Origin: Cylicocyclus nassatus | Taxonomy: Eukaryota; Nematoda; Chromadorea; Rhabditida; Strongylidae | Direction of reading: 5' to 3' | DNA: 64,000 nucleotides | NCBI GenBank assembly: GCA_958299035.1 | Contig: CATQJL010000223.1 | Coordinates: forward strand, 82,962,255-83,026,254 | In this document: positions 45,398 to 55,765 of the stretch, one piece after another | Numbering within the stretch: position 1 is the first letter of the stretch | How the letters are laid out: each line of letters begins with the position of its first letter | The notes under the pieces: model-generated | Seen by the model: only the letters and a program-made list of their open reading frames with translations | Told to the model about the DNA's origin: nothing | Databases searched by the model: none | Translations under genes and position numbers: made by a program

Positions 45398-46389
45398 GTT
45401 TGTATGCACATTTTATCACTACGCTTATTTTCGATTACATAGTTTCCGCTGTCTCTCAGAACTCGTGTCTATCCATTTCCCTTTCTTCCAGGTTTGTTAG
45501 GAGTTCATCACTGGAACTGGCATGAAGTATGTCAGTAAGTCCGGTTTGCAAAGTAGTTCAAGCCAAACCCATATCTGCCAAATCATTACTGAGCGAAATT
45601 ACGGGTGCTTGCATGAACTGGATAAACGCTGGTTCCGAATCTGCTTTCCTTTTTTGCGCACGACCTTCTGAAAAAAGCTGTAAGCGTTCGGACGTGTTTG
45701 TTTGTCCCAAATTTGTTAAGCATTAAGTGGCCTGAAAATAGCGACTGTAAAAAACGTCTAAAAGTGGTTAATCAGTTTTGTATGAAGTATATTCCCTGCA
45801 AAGAAGGAAAAAGCCAATGGAAATCCGCGTGTTTTTTTTTGAGGTTCTCCCCTAATTTTAAGCCTCTCAATGATTAAGAAATTTGGACATTCAACGCTCG
45901 TAACTTCCTTCGGAGAGTTGTTCTGCAAAAAAAGAAAGGCAGAATTGGAATCAGAGTTTAAAGACTCTTCCAGTGATGTACATGTCGTCTTCAATCACCA
46001 CTTATGTCAGTACCCTTCATTTTTGAAGCAAGAGTCGATGCTGAAATGGCAAGCATGGAAGGAATTTCTATCCATGATTCCGGTGTGAGAAAGAACAGCC
46101 GTCGAAGAAAAAGCTTTGCAGAATGTGGTGCTGCTTGAAACACCATGTGGGATCTAGGGGCGAGCGCACTGAATACGAAGAATAGCCTCCTCAGACATTA
46201 AGAAGATTAGAAGACCTCATTGATCTCATTTCATACAAACACCTACTCTGTTCTTCTGTAAGGGTTGACAAACAAATTCGCTAACGCTTTGCTCTAAATT
46301 ATTTTTCAGAATTCTGTGCTCTGGTAAAGCAAGTTATTTTATTCTCATATTCAGGGGCATCTTTGTAGGAGAAAGAAGACCAGTGTCAA
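45398..46389. other. Diverged foldback at about 45540-46085
   Basis: Opposite-strand translations match: SAFLFCARPSEKS read one way and SAFLFLQNNSPKE read the other. This is a nucleotide-level inverted repeat, not two genes. Confidence 0.5.
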
Positions 46390-47309
46390 TCAGCAACATT
46401 CGTTAAGCCGATAATGAAGAATTGCGCAACCGTTCTCCGCCAGGAAATGGGCGCTGCAAGACCCCCTCAGTACCTATAATCAATAGAAATTATGAAAAAG
46501 TTGAGGATTAGCTTCTTGAACATTCGCCACACCGTTCAAAATATCGCACTGAAGTATAAGCAATTTTTTTCCAGAGCTCCACCTGGAAGAAATGCTTATA
46601 GTTTGCTGCGAAAATTTCCTCCGGAAACACGACAGTGACATACGCATAGCCTAGATCATTCACGTTCTCCCTTCTCCATCAGCGCAATGGCAACGCCAGA
46701 GCTTCGTACCACGTTTGCGCGCGTAGGGTACCCATAAATGCATTAACAAACGGAGTTCCGTGCGTGTAGTCCCTACCTACATATCAGAAGGGAGTGCGTC
46801 ATTGACGCAGTGTATAAATTCATCCTCAAGAATTTGAGGATTATCGTTTCCAGCTGTTGCTGTAATATAAAATCCACTAGAGAATGCGCCGTTTAGCAAA
46901 GGCAGTGAATTGTGTGTTAGCAGCAGTTCTCTCCTAGGTTTAGCTGTGTAACTAGTAAAGGCGAGGAAGCTATGATCGTACGGAAGCAATGATAAAATTA
47001 CAGAGCGCAGCCGCGCTTGGTTGCAGGTGGAATCAAGCAATTTGATGGACGAATGATGAGTTATAAGGGGAGCTTGAACACATCTCTTCGTCGAAATCAC
47101 ACAGCATTCAAAATATTTCTTGTCTTACAAAATCCATCCAATACTATTTTATCAACGTTGTTATCAACGAAGTTGTCCATATAAGAGAAGTGTCCAGAAT
47201 TTAGCATATTAGTTGCACCATCTACTTTGTCAATGACTCCAAGACTGATTTTCATGTGGTTCTGCAATCTATTTCCTCTCTCATGCTGAAGAAGTTTTTT
47301 CTTGCAATT
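46390..47309 (-). CDS. Unrecognised spliced gene, at least four exons
   Basis: Exons, in order: 47129-47309 (acceptor GCTTAG; ERGNRLQNHMKISLGVIDK...VLDGF), 46781-47072 (PLITHHSSIKLLD...NDALPSD), 46583-46670 (ENVNDLGYAYVTVVFPEE...HFFQ) and 46390-46473 (VLRGSCSAHFLAE..., stop TGA). The first intron is 56 bp (GTAAGA to TTCAAG) and joins phase 1 to 1. The second is 110 bp and joins so that AT plus G completes a Met. The third is about 107 bp, phase 0. Consistent phases across three junctions make chance unlikely. The 5' exons are missing and the region upstream is repeat. Soluble-looking protein. I do not recognise the family. The last exon is the least certain. Confidence 0.5.
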
Positions 47310-47429
47310 CTAAGCAGTTGTCAACAATTCCAAAATCGCAGCTCTTGAGAATAAGTATAAAACTTTGCTGTTTGAAAATGGTAACGAACAATTTCAGAAC
47401 CTAGATGCAAAAATTCTGGATCTCATTCG

Positions 47430-48140
47430 AGGGTATATAATACCAATGCTTCACCTCTGCTTCGCAGAGGTTCGCACTATCCCCTTCTCTACTATCCCCT
47501 TCTTCGTGATCGCATAATAATGACTTTGAAACTCACCGCGCGATGCTGAACATAACGAATGAACTGTAAACAACCATCTATTTTTAGAGCTTTTCCATAT
47601 GAGATCGGTAATTTTGGGAGAAAAAATTTTCCCGCAGAAAAGCAATGCTATTTTATGGATTACTGAATTTATTTTGGCTTTATAGTCGCCATAAAGATAA
47701 AGACCACCCTGGGCTACATATTTTTTCAAAAATCCTCTCAATTTTTATAGTAAAAACTTGGCAAATCGACAATTTGCTCAGTTACATCTTTTTGGCGCCA
47801 ATTTCGTGTAAAAATAGACTTTCTGCTTACTTTTTGAGCTGAAGTCAATGTTTTTTGGATTCACTTGCTAAACAAATCCAAGACTTTGCAAAAAGTCCAA
47901 TTACCGACCCATTTTGGCAGGCAAAAGTTGCGTGGATCCGTTTGACGCACAGTTTTTGATGGTTCCACTTACTGGATCGGCTTGTGGTTTTGCACAGTTT
48001 ACCTACACGCTGACTGGATGCTATGGCCAAAATTCTAGATCAAGACGCTGGCTGCAACTCACTATGTGAATTTCGTGACAGACAGACATACACACACAGA
48101 CAGACAGACGCTTAGCGCTTTATTATAAGTCATGATACTG
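47430..48140 (-). mobile_element. TTATAATAACGGGC repeat family, copy 4
   Basis: Begins with the hairpin ACCTCTGCTTCGCAGAGGT (47451-47470), runs through the shared blocks (GATCGGTAATTTTGGG, GTGGATCCGTTTGA, TGAATTTCGTGACAGAC) and ends TTTATTATAAGTCATG. The CA tract is reduced to short CA and CAGA units. Confidence 0.6.
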
Positions 48141-48407
48141 ATATCTGTTAGGTTGGCACGAAAGTTTGCGGACATTGTATTTCGACAAAGTTTTCGTTTC
48201 GATGTAAGTACTGAGCGGGGCATCACACCGTTGGATAGAGGAAATTAATCTTTACAAAAATTATGGTAAGCACAAATATTACCAGAGTTTTCTCTGAAAA
48301 TCCGGAGAAAAATTCTGAAGCACAGGATTTTAACTCAACCTCAATCTTCAACTTATAAATATTACGAGATCCCCATATGCTCCCACTTATGGTATACATA
48401 TACTTAC

Positions 48408-48448
48408 ACCAGCCGAATCTGCCGCGTAGCGGCAGAGAGCGGCTGGTA
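48408..48448. repeat. 41-bp hairpin
   Basis: ACCAGCCG..TCTGCCGC and GCGGCAGAG..CGGCTGGT face each other across GTA. It resembles the hairpins ending the TTATAATAACGGGC family, each followed by CTGGTAC. Confidence 0.7.
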
Positions 48449-48591
48449 CTTACATACTTACATACCAGTGGCGTACCCAGAATTTCGGCTCGGGGGAGGG
48501 GGGCGACAAAAATTTTTTTCTAATGAAGGTGCGTAGCTTATATGTGTTTTTGAACGGCGGCCAAGATTGGTATACAAACAATTTATTGGTT

Positions 48592-48627
48592 GGCTAACGT
48601 TTCGGCGCCAACGCCGTCTTCAGAGCC
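48592..48627 (-). ncRNA. Hammerhead-like core in the Penelope-like 3' region
   Basis: On the minus strand, CTGAAGA (RC of 48617-48623) is followed by a GGCG/CGCC stem-loop and GAAAC (RC of 48599-48603). This is the order of a hammerhead core CUGANGA - stem II - GAAA. Penelope-like elements are known to carry hammerheads. A clear NUH cleavage site and stems I and III were not established, so activity is unproven. Confidence 0.4.
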
Positions 48628-48732
48628 TGTAATCAAAAAACGTATGTGTGAAGTACTTGCTGGCCCCTCTCGCCGTTACGATTCGAACTGTGTTGAGCAC
48701 GAGACCAGCAAAGAGCCAGACCATATCTCACC

Positions 48733-51252
48733 TTATTCGACGTCAGTCGAGTGATCTGACCGCTCGGTGTCAAGCCGTGCAGAATGTGATGGTATGCCTT
48801 TGCTCTCTGTGATGTTTATACTTTGACAATCAAAACCGCAGAGGCTTTGATATGGTGATAACTCTTTGATTACGGTAATGCACTCGTCCTTTTTGTTCAT
48901 TTTGGGATTACGTGACGTAATCCAAAATGCTTCGAGTGTCTTGCGTGGGATAGTTTCTTGTTCGTAGGACAAGATTGTGGCAGCAATATCAAACGGCATA
49001 TTATCGTGCGACACTCTGCTATGTGCACTTAGGGGAGTGGATGCTTTACGTTTTGTGAGTCCGACTAAGTGCTCTTTGATCCGTAGACACAATGGTCGTC
49101 CGGTCTCACCTACATATTCTTCACCGCATACTCGGCAGGTAATAAGATAGACGACCCCGCACTTTAGGCAATCACCTGGTCTTCCAAAGGGACATATCAC
49201 GCAATTTGGTGTTGAGCAAATATTGTCATATGCGCGATTGCGGATTAGCTGCTTCTTCAGATTGGGAGGAGGAATGTCTACAACTCTTACATATTCTTGC
49301 AAGCCCGCTTGATACAAACTCCTCCTAACAGCTTTACTCAAGTCCTCCGTTACGAAAGGTATGCAAAAAGAAACTTTCTGGGTGTCTTTCTCATGCAGTG
49401 GGCATCTATTCGAGTTACTACAGCTAGCGGGACCTTTTTGCAGATATCCATTGGATAGTGCGATGTCTTTAGCCAGCTTCAAAGATGCCATACGTTCTTG
49501 AGCGCCAGAAGAGACCATTTTAGCTGTTCTGAACATATTATTCAAAATAGACCTTTTCATGTTTCGTGGATGTGCTGAGCAGTAGTGAACTAAGATATTT
49601 TTATGGGTAGGCTTTCGGTACCACTTGGTTTTCCAAATTCCGTTGCGTGAATAGACCTCAACATTCAGGAAAGCTAACCAGTTTTGATGAGGTTTTTCGC
49701 GAGTGAACTTTATTTTTGGCGATTGCGCATTCAGAATATCGAAATAAGTATCGACTTCCTTTTGGCTCGCACATACAATGTAGCAATCGTCAATAAATCT
49801 GCAGTACAAGAGAGGTTTACGCGCTAGCACCGGACTTTCTACTTTCGACATAAAGACTATCGCCACTATGGGTGCCAATCTTTGTCCCATGGATAAACCT
49901 CTAATTTGCTTGAAGTACTGGCCAGACCAACGGAATATGGAGCAGTTTAAGCACTCATTCAGCAACGTCATCACCTGTCTTATGTTAAAGCCATACATAT
50001 TAAGCGAGCTGTGGTATTCGCATAAAAGTTCGTATACTGCTTGCATAGCATCCGTATTGGAAACGTTGGTGTAGAGTGAAACGACATCGAAAGACTCCAT
50101 ACTACATTCACCTTCTAGTTTTGCGTTATGCAGCCGCTCAAGAAACATGTTTGTATTCGAAAGATGCGCGGGAATGTATCTGAGAAGCTGAGACAATATC
50201 ACATTCAGCAACCATGAAACTTTGTCATTCGGTCCACCTACGCAGCTTATAATTGGTCTAACCTTGTAATCCAGCGGATTGTTAGAGGAGAGAGACGAAG
50301 GAGGAATTTTGTGCGTTTTGATTAAGACATATAGCACAGGGCAGATGGGAAGATCACACTTAAGTCGCGAGACAATAGGCTTAGATAATCCGACGTCTTT
50401 CGCGGTGTTTACCCATACCCTATTCAAGCGCCTGTACTGTTTCGTAAACTCTTTTTCCGATGATGGTTGGTACAGACTGTCATCGCTTAGGTGAAGTTTG
50501 ATTATCGCGGCATCTAAATCACGGCTTATAATGGTAAATTCGCCTCCTTTATCGGAAATAGAAATCTTGATTTCACCGTTTACGCACATGCTTCGTAATT
50601 CACGGAGACCTTGATACTGGCCGGGAGTGAGATTACGAGGTAAACGTTTCTGAGAGTACCGTGTAAGAATGCCGAAAAGCGATGTTGTAAAGAGGCGAAA
50701 CTTCGTATCTATAACTGCGTTAGGCTCTTGAGGCTTGTACACAAGTGAAGGGAATGGTATAACGGGTAATCTTGTGTCCCTGGTATCTATAATTTGTTGC
50801 CTATCTGAATCCTCACATTCTTGTTTTGCTCTCAGTCGCAGGCGGTCATGTAAAGTTTGTAAACTGCCAACAATCTTGCGAACTACCCTGGGACCCACAA
50901 TTTGAGTAGGTGAAAAGCTAGGTCCCAAATTCAAGACAGACAAGGCGTTTTCAGAAAGAGATGCATTACCGAGAACTGATACTCGTGGAGCAAGAAGACT
51001 GTTCTGCATTGCTTGAGAAGTTTGGTCAGGATCTAGACAATTACTTCGACTGAACGTACCATATGGTTGCAATCTCTGCTGTCTTTGCTCTAACAGCCCA
51101 TCGAACTTCTTCTGAAGTCTCAGCTTAGTACTAGTTCGAATAGTATCACATATGGTTTTTGATTTGTTCACAATCCTCTTCCAAACGGCGGTTGGTACCA
51201 AACGCTCGCAACAGTTTTCCTTATACAAGCACTTTTTTAGCACAGAAAACAT
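48733..51252 (-). CDS. Penelope-like reverse transcriptase with GIY-YIG endonuclease
   Basis: 839 residues, no internal stop. RT core: DKGGEFT (234-240), THKIP (313-317), motif A SFDVVSLYTN (387-396), motif B GLSMGQRLAP (452-461), motif C FIDD (486-489) with both catalytic Asp present. A Cys cluster (C679, C684, C687, C695, C698) precedes a GIY-YIG nuclease reading GVVYL (699-703) and YVGETGRP (713-720), with R724 and E727 on the following helix and RNP at 781-783. This domain order is that of EN-containing Penelope-like elements, which nick target DNA and reverse-transcribe their RNA in the nucleus. The start Met at 51252 is the first in frame. All key residues are intact, so the element could be recently active. 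The clade within the group was not determined. Confidence 0.95.
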   Translation of the reverse strand: MFSVLKKCLYKENCCERLVPTAVWKRIVNKSKTICDTIRTSTKLRLQKKFDGLLEQRQQRLQPYGTFSRSNCLDPDQTSQAMQNSLLAPRVSVLGNASLSENALSVLNLGPSFSPTQIVGPRVVRKIVGSLQTLHDRLRLRAKQECEDSDRQQIIDTRDTRLPVIPFPSLVYKPQEPNAVIDTKFRLFTTSLFGILTRYSQKRLPRNLTPGQYQGLRELRSMCVNGEIKISISDKGGEFTIISRDLDAAIIKLHLSDDSLYQPSSEKEFTKQYRRLNRVWVNTAKDVGLSKPIVSRLKCDLPICPVLYVLIKTHKIPPSSLSSNNPLDYKVRPIISCVGGPNDKVSWLLNVILSQLLRYIPAHLSNTNMFLERLHNAKLEGECSMESFDVVSLYTNVSNTDAMQAVYELLCEYHSSLNMYGFNIRQVMTLLNECLNCSIFRWSGQYFKQIRGLSMGQRLAPIVAIVFMSKVESPVLARKPLLYCRFIDDCYIVCASQKEVDTYFDILNAQSPKIKFTREKPHQNWLAFLNVEVYSRNGIWKTKWYRKPTHKNILVHYCSAHPRNMKRSILNNMFRTAKMVSSGAQERMASLKLAKDIALSNGYLQKGPASCSNSNRCPLHEKDTQKVSFCIPFVTEDLSKAVRRSLYQAGLQEYVRVVDIPPPNLKKQLIRNRAYDNICSTPNCVICPFGRPGDCLKCGVVYLITCRVCGEEYVGETGRPLCLRIKEHLVGLTKRKASTPLSAHSRVSHDNMPFDIAATILSYEQETIPRKTLEAFWITSRNPKMNKKDECITVIKELSPYQSLCGFDCQSINITESKGIPSHSARLDTERSDHSTDVE

Positions 51253-51504
51253 ATGATCTCTTTTGGTTTTCGTAGCTATACGTAGGATGTGAAGTGCGTA
51301 GCGTTAGCCACGCACTCCGAAAAATTTTTTGAGGTGTTTCTCAAAATTTTTGGGGGTCCCCGACCTCTAAGAAAAAATTTTTTATAAGGCTAAAATGAAT
51401 TTTTAAAAAATTTTAAAATTTATTTTAATTATTTACAAGTACAAACAAGTCACTTGCGCATTTTTATAACTCATGTAAGTAACTTATAAAAATTTCGCGA
51501 CCCG

Positions 51505-51550
51505 TTTTCGGGGGGGGGGCCCCCGCCCCCCCCCCCCCCCTTCCCCTCCC
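51505..51550. repeat. G-run and C-run tract
   Basis: Long poly-G followed by poly-C near the right end of the CAGTGGCG MITE. A similar G-run marks the other copies. Length may be unreliable. Confidence 0.8.
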
Positions 51551-51576
51551 CTCGGTACGCCACTGTTACATACTTA

Positions 51577-51738
51577 TAGGCTGCTGCATGACGAAGGCGC
51601 AATATCTTCGGGCGCGAATGTGCTTTATTAGCCGCAGAGCACATGAGGTGCGGGATCTGCAACGGTGACGATACGCTCGCGTTGCGTTCGCGCCTGCTCA
51701 ACTAATATCGCCATTGCGCCTTCGTCATGCAGCAGCCT
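51577..51738. mobile_element. Foldback with GGCTGCTGCATGACGAAG ends
   Basis: About 160 bp with 25-bp inverted ends (GGCTGCTGCATGACGAAGG and its inverse) lying 10 bp past the CAGTGGCG MITE. No TSD was certain. Confidence 0.75.
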
Positions 51739-51990
51739 TTACAAGCGCAGTTTGCCTAGAATATGAGCTTGAACAAGGAAGACGAGGTAAATGGAAGTAG
51801 CAAACTCCGCACCTCATAATCTTAAGCTCCTCCCACTTGCGTATATCAGCTACATGCGAGAGAGAGAGAGTACAGCTACGCTTTCGTACGCAGCGCATGC
51901 CTTCAGTACGCTCTTCATCCCAGCCTCTAGTGGTTTGTATGCTTTTTCTATCTTTACTGACTTTGTTCTTCCTGTAATTTCTTTATTTTA

Positions 51991-53690
51991 GGGTTAAACG
52001 ACCCACGACGGCTGATGTTGAAAAGCTTTTACAAGCCTTAGAGGTCTTGAGGAGCATCGATCCCAAAAAGTCCTGGTTTTTTTCCTCGGTAGTGAAGATT
52101 GGCTGCATTTTGGGGTGAGAGCTATCTGCAAGGTTTCTATCACGGACCTAGCATATTTCTCCGACTCAGTTTGTTTTTGTATAAGTGTTTCTAGTTCCTT
52201 CAATGCGACATTGTAGCTTCTGCTTGTACAATAACGCCCTCGAGCTTACACTTCTCACGTTTATTATGATTACCGAAGGAAAACGTTTTAGAAATGATCC
52301 TCTCCCTGAAGCTTCTGTGATTTTTACCCGTCACTATTAGTATCATACAATTATCCATGAGATTGACTAGAAACTAAATGTTAGTGAAAGTTGTGAAAGT
52401 TCTCTTTTGCTTCGGCTTTTCTCGAGCTGAGATTAGAGGGTCTCCACTCCTTATTTCTCTCCTATCTACACGTAAATGTTTTTTTTTGATCGCAAGTGAG
52501 ATGATAAGCGCCAACAGAGCGCGCGTTGACGCGCGATGCTATGCGCCGCGGAGGTTCCTATGGGAAGCTGGACGGGCCCCCACTATATAATGCAGGATGT
52601 CCCAGAAGTATGCACAAACTTCTTAATTGTGATTGATTCTCTTACCACGCAGTTTTCTGCTTAGCTTTGACCACCGTTCATCAGATAAGGCCTCAATTGG
52701 GATTCAAGGTACTATTCGACCATACACTATAAAATTTTGCAAATTGCAAATTTTGCAATGCTACATAGAAACAACTACATAGAAACAAGGTGCAATTTTG
52801 CACCTTGCTTCTATGTAGATTTTGAAATATCTTTCGTCTGAAAAATTTTTTAGGTGCAAATAATTTGTGCATGGGTACGGCTACCTACTTTTTCTCTAGG
52901 TTTTGGGGTTATGAGCCTTCGAAAATTTTTGGAGCATCTCAAATTTTTTTTTGCACAGAGCGCGTTGCCTTTTTCTTCGCTTTATGCCTCCCTCCTCTAA
53001 CAAAATTTTTCCTACATTGCTGCATACCTACCCTGGGCACAACCAAAGGGAGTTCCCACGCAGGTTGGGTAACCTTTTCGTAAGTCATGTCAAGCCAATA
53101 CTGTTTAACAAGTTTTAGCGAAATCTGGGACCTCTACTTGGCTTACTTATATGAAGTTTCGAACATGCTTATTTGCTTTGAAAGTAAGTTACCCACGATT
53201 TCACGCCTCCATTAAGCGACGAATCCACTTTAGTGAATGAGTTGGTGGCTGTGATTCATAGAGACATCAAGAATTACCTTTCTTAAGCAAAGAATTCAGT
53301 TTCACCAAGAAGAATGGGGAGGACGAGACATTCATTAAGTTGCTCTAAAAGTTCTTGTTTTAAAACTCGAACAAAGTATCGCAACTGTGTAATTTTTAAA
53401 CAGTATCTAAGCTTAGACGCATACCTTTATCCTGCCATTCAATGGAAATCAGTCCAAATTTCAGAAAAACCTACTGGCCTCACGAAAAAAATAACGACTA
53501 GTTTGCGTTTTTGCAGATTTGGTGTTGTATGAATGATGTTTATTTATTTATTTCATACACACATAGGCGTGCTCTCATAAATCCAACAAAAAACCGCGTG
53601 ATGAGGTATAAATACAAACATAAAGCTAGAGAATTGGAAACAAAGTAGATGAAAAGCAACAAAGTAATTTTTGTTGGCACGGTTGCCATT
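51991..53690. other. No gene assigned; lone end of the 3.4-kb element family near 52500-52590
   Basis: GGGAAGCTGGACGGGCCCCC followed by ACTATATAA matches the right terminus of 28288-31704. Its partner end was not found. CAAATTGCAAAATTTG-type palindromes occur at 52735-52815. Short ORFs only. Confidence 0.4.
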
Positions 53691-54513
53691 TAGGGCCGCA
53701 TTCACTAAAATCCCCGCGGGGAGGGGATCGCCGCTTAAAATAAAGCTTCATATCCTGAGGCTCCAGATATCTGGATTTCACGTTGTGTACGTAATCATAA
53801 GTACTCCTGCTATCCTTCACCATGAACACATTAAACAGCAGCGAGAAGCTGTACAAGCCGCAGTTTGCAGCATTTGTATGATCCCTGATGATCCCCGGCG
53901 CTTTTCTTTGAAGTCATTTTTCTTTCTCCAAAGTTAACGAAAAGTTTCCAGAGTTGTGCAGATCATCCAACCTAACACTGCTTAGCATGTTGCTGATAAG
54001 AACAAGTGATGTATCGGAGTCATGGAATTTGCGATGAACCACAAGTCGAAAGTTATGGTTTATCGAAAAATTCGATTTTTCAAGAACTCATTTGTTCTCA
54101 TCAGTAACATGCTTAGCACTGTGCCAGTATAAGCCAGCACGAGGTTTGGGCGAAAGGAAGTTTGAATTATGCCGAAGTTTCAACAAGAGAGGACGAAAAA
54201 CTTACTGATCAATGTGCTTAGCACTGTTGTAATAGATAGTTAGTACAACTTTAAAAGGTTTTCGTTGACTTCAAAGAAAGAAAAATGACTTTGAAGAAAA
54301 GCGCCGAGGATCGTCAGGGATCATACAAAAAGCTGGAAAATGCGGCTTGTACAGCTTCTCGCTCCTGTTCAATATGTTCGAGGTGAAGGATAGTAGGAAT
54401 ACTTGCGGACAGGTAGCAGCGTGAAATCTAGATATCTGGAGCTTCAGAATATGAAGCTTTCTTCTGAGCTGCGATCCCCTCCCCAGCCGAGTTGTTAGTG
54501 CATGCGGCCCTTA
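53691..54513. mobile_element. Foldback element, 0.8 kb
   Basis: Ends TAGGGCCGCATTCACTAA and TTAGTGCATGCGGCCCT. The arms match through GGGGATCGC, ATATCTGGA, GTACAAGCCGCA and CAAAGAAAGAAAAATGAC. Opposed ORFs are mirror images. Confidence 0.75.
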
Positions 54514-55517
54514 AGCTCAAACAAATACATGACACCAGTGATAAGCCAAAATGACACACACCCACATATAGAAATTCCATAAGCAATGAATTGCGGCACA
54601 ACCTACCCTAGCTTGCCACCAGACGTATAGTTGACAAGCAGCACGGACAGGGTGAAGGCCAGGCAAACGCATACACCGGCAGTCCCCGCTGGCATATCCA
54701 AACGGGTGCAGTTGTACGGGCCAATAGGGGGCCACCAGCGCACCCGCTCTGGCAAAAAAGGGCAAGGTCATGTTACAAATACGAGTTTTCACAGGATGGG
54801 TGATGTGAACGGAAGTATAGAAGTTTAACGCGAGCATGTCATTCAAGTTTACTAGTTAACCGAAACAGACTAAAACGGTAACCGAGCGCTAGTCGAATTG
54901 AAGGTGCCACGCAGGCTCTACCATTCAATCATGATGTAGAAGAAAATGAAAAGGGATAGTGGCGCCCTTACAGTTTGTCATGACCATCGCGAAGTAGAAA
55001 ACAAGAAGAAATGTCTTAACAAAATCAAAATGCAGGAAGGATAGAGAAGAGATTCAGGGAAGGACGCAAGAAAGTATTCGGTAATGGAGTAGGGCACTGT
55101 CATCTGACGTCCACTATCTGCAGTAGTTAAGTACATCAATTTTGGACAGTGCTTTTCTGAAGTGAGAATTTTTTGTTGTAGAAGTGCAGAGGTTAGACTC
55201 TCAATCTATTTGGGCGTTCTGAAAGCAAGTGCTCGACCTACGCAAACGATGGGATGTAGGTAATTTAGGGTAGCGAAAAGCGGCGCAGGAGCGCCTTCCG
55301 TAAACACAACGAAAGCACCAGAAACTGGAGGGTTTTAGGAGGAGGTCGTCTTTGGAAATTCTGAATGCCGAAACGAGATCTGTTTGAACTCTTCTGTAGT
55401 ACGACGAGTACTATATAGAGGAAGAGTGTGAGATAGTTTTGATCAGTGAAGGCACAATAGTAAAGTATTCTAGCAAATGTTTTTTGCAGGTTTTCAATTT
55501 TTGCTATATCTTTGAAG
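54514..55517. other. GC-rich segment shared with the 14.3-kb MITE; no firm gene
   Basis: 54607-54748 on the minus strand lies between a strong acceptor (TTTTTTGCCAG) and a donor (GTAGGT) and is open in all three frames. One frame reads CTRLDMPAGTAGVCVCLAF and aligns with CTRLGMSAGAAGVSVC inside the MITE at 14294-14921. It may be an exon with a captured copy, or a shared non-coding repeat. Substitutions are not clearly third-position biased. Confidence 0.35.
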
Positions 55518-55765
55518 CAGTGGCGGTCCCAAGATTTCGGATCGGTGGAGGGGGGGGGGCGGCATAATTTTTTTCCGAATGAAGGAGCGTGGCATCAGCC
55601 ATGCACTCCGAAAAAATTTCTGGTGTGCTTCTCAAAATTTTTGCGTGTTCATAACCCCTAAAATCTTGAAAAGGGGGTGTGGCGTTAGCCACGCCTCCGA
55701 AAAATTTTCTCAAGACTGATTTGAACTTTTAAAAAATTATTTCTGAAAGTACTCACAGCTTAATT
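55518..55765 (+). mobile_element. CAGTGGCG-family MITE, partial
   Basis: Starts CAGTGGCGGTCCC, G-run, CATGCACTCCGAAA, GGCGTTAGCCACGCC, then a degraded tail. The right terminus is missing. Confidence 0.65.

Larger units (their letters stand above)
48538..51293 (-). mobile_element. Penelope-like retroelement (EN-positive), near full length
   Basis: About 2.76 kb, flanked by the 9-bp duplication GTGCGTAGC (48529-48537 and 51294-51302). When one copy is removed the host MITE is restored. It has one long ORF, a 5' leader of only about 40 bp, and a roughly 195-bp 3' region with a hammerhead-like motif. The short leader suggests slight 5' truncation. No terminal long repeat was seen inside the boundaries. 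Confidence 0.88.
48466..51565. mobile_element. CAGTGGCG-family MITE (hAT-like) hosting a Penelope-like element
   Basis: Perfect 12-bp termini CAGTGGCGTACC and GGTACGCCACTG, flanked by the exact 8-bp duplication TTACATAC. Without its passenger it would be about 335 bp. The interior matches copies at 5864, 55518 and 57220. An 8-bp TSD points to hAT-class mobilisation. Confidence 0.88.
48152..51990. mobile_element. Mariner-type MITE, family A, split by nested insertions
   Basis: 48152-48365 has the left end TTAGGTTGGCACGAAAGTTT and family-A interior. 51755-51880 has the other family-A half (GCAAACTCCGC, GCTCCTCCCACTTGC). Between them lie the hAT-like MITE with its Penelope-like passenger and two small hairpins. 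The true right end was not found. Confidence 0.55.

Noticed and set aside
45136..45525. 129-codon ORF with repeated EYSKI-like units
   Set aside because: Another translation of the ATTCG array, not a repeat protein.
45758..46088. Two small related genes (SAFLF motif)
   Set aside because: The similarity is between opposite strands of one inverted repeat.
51471..51701. Gly/Pro-rich ORF
   Set aside because: Derived from G- and C-runs at a MITE end.
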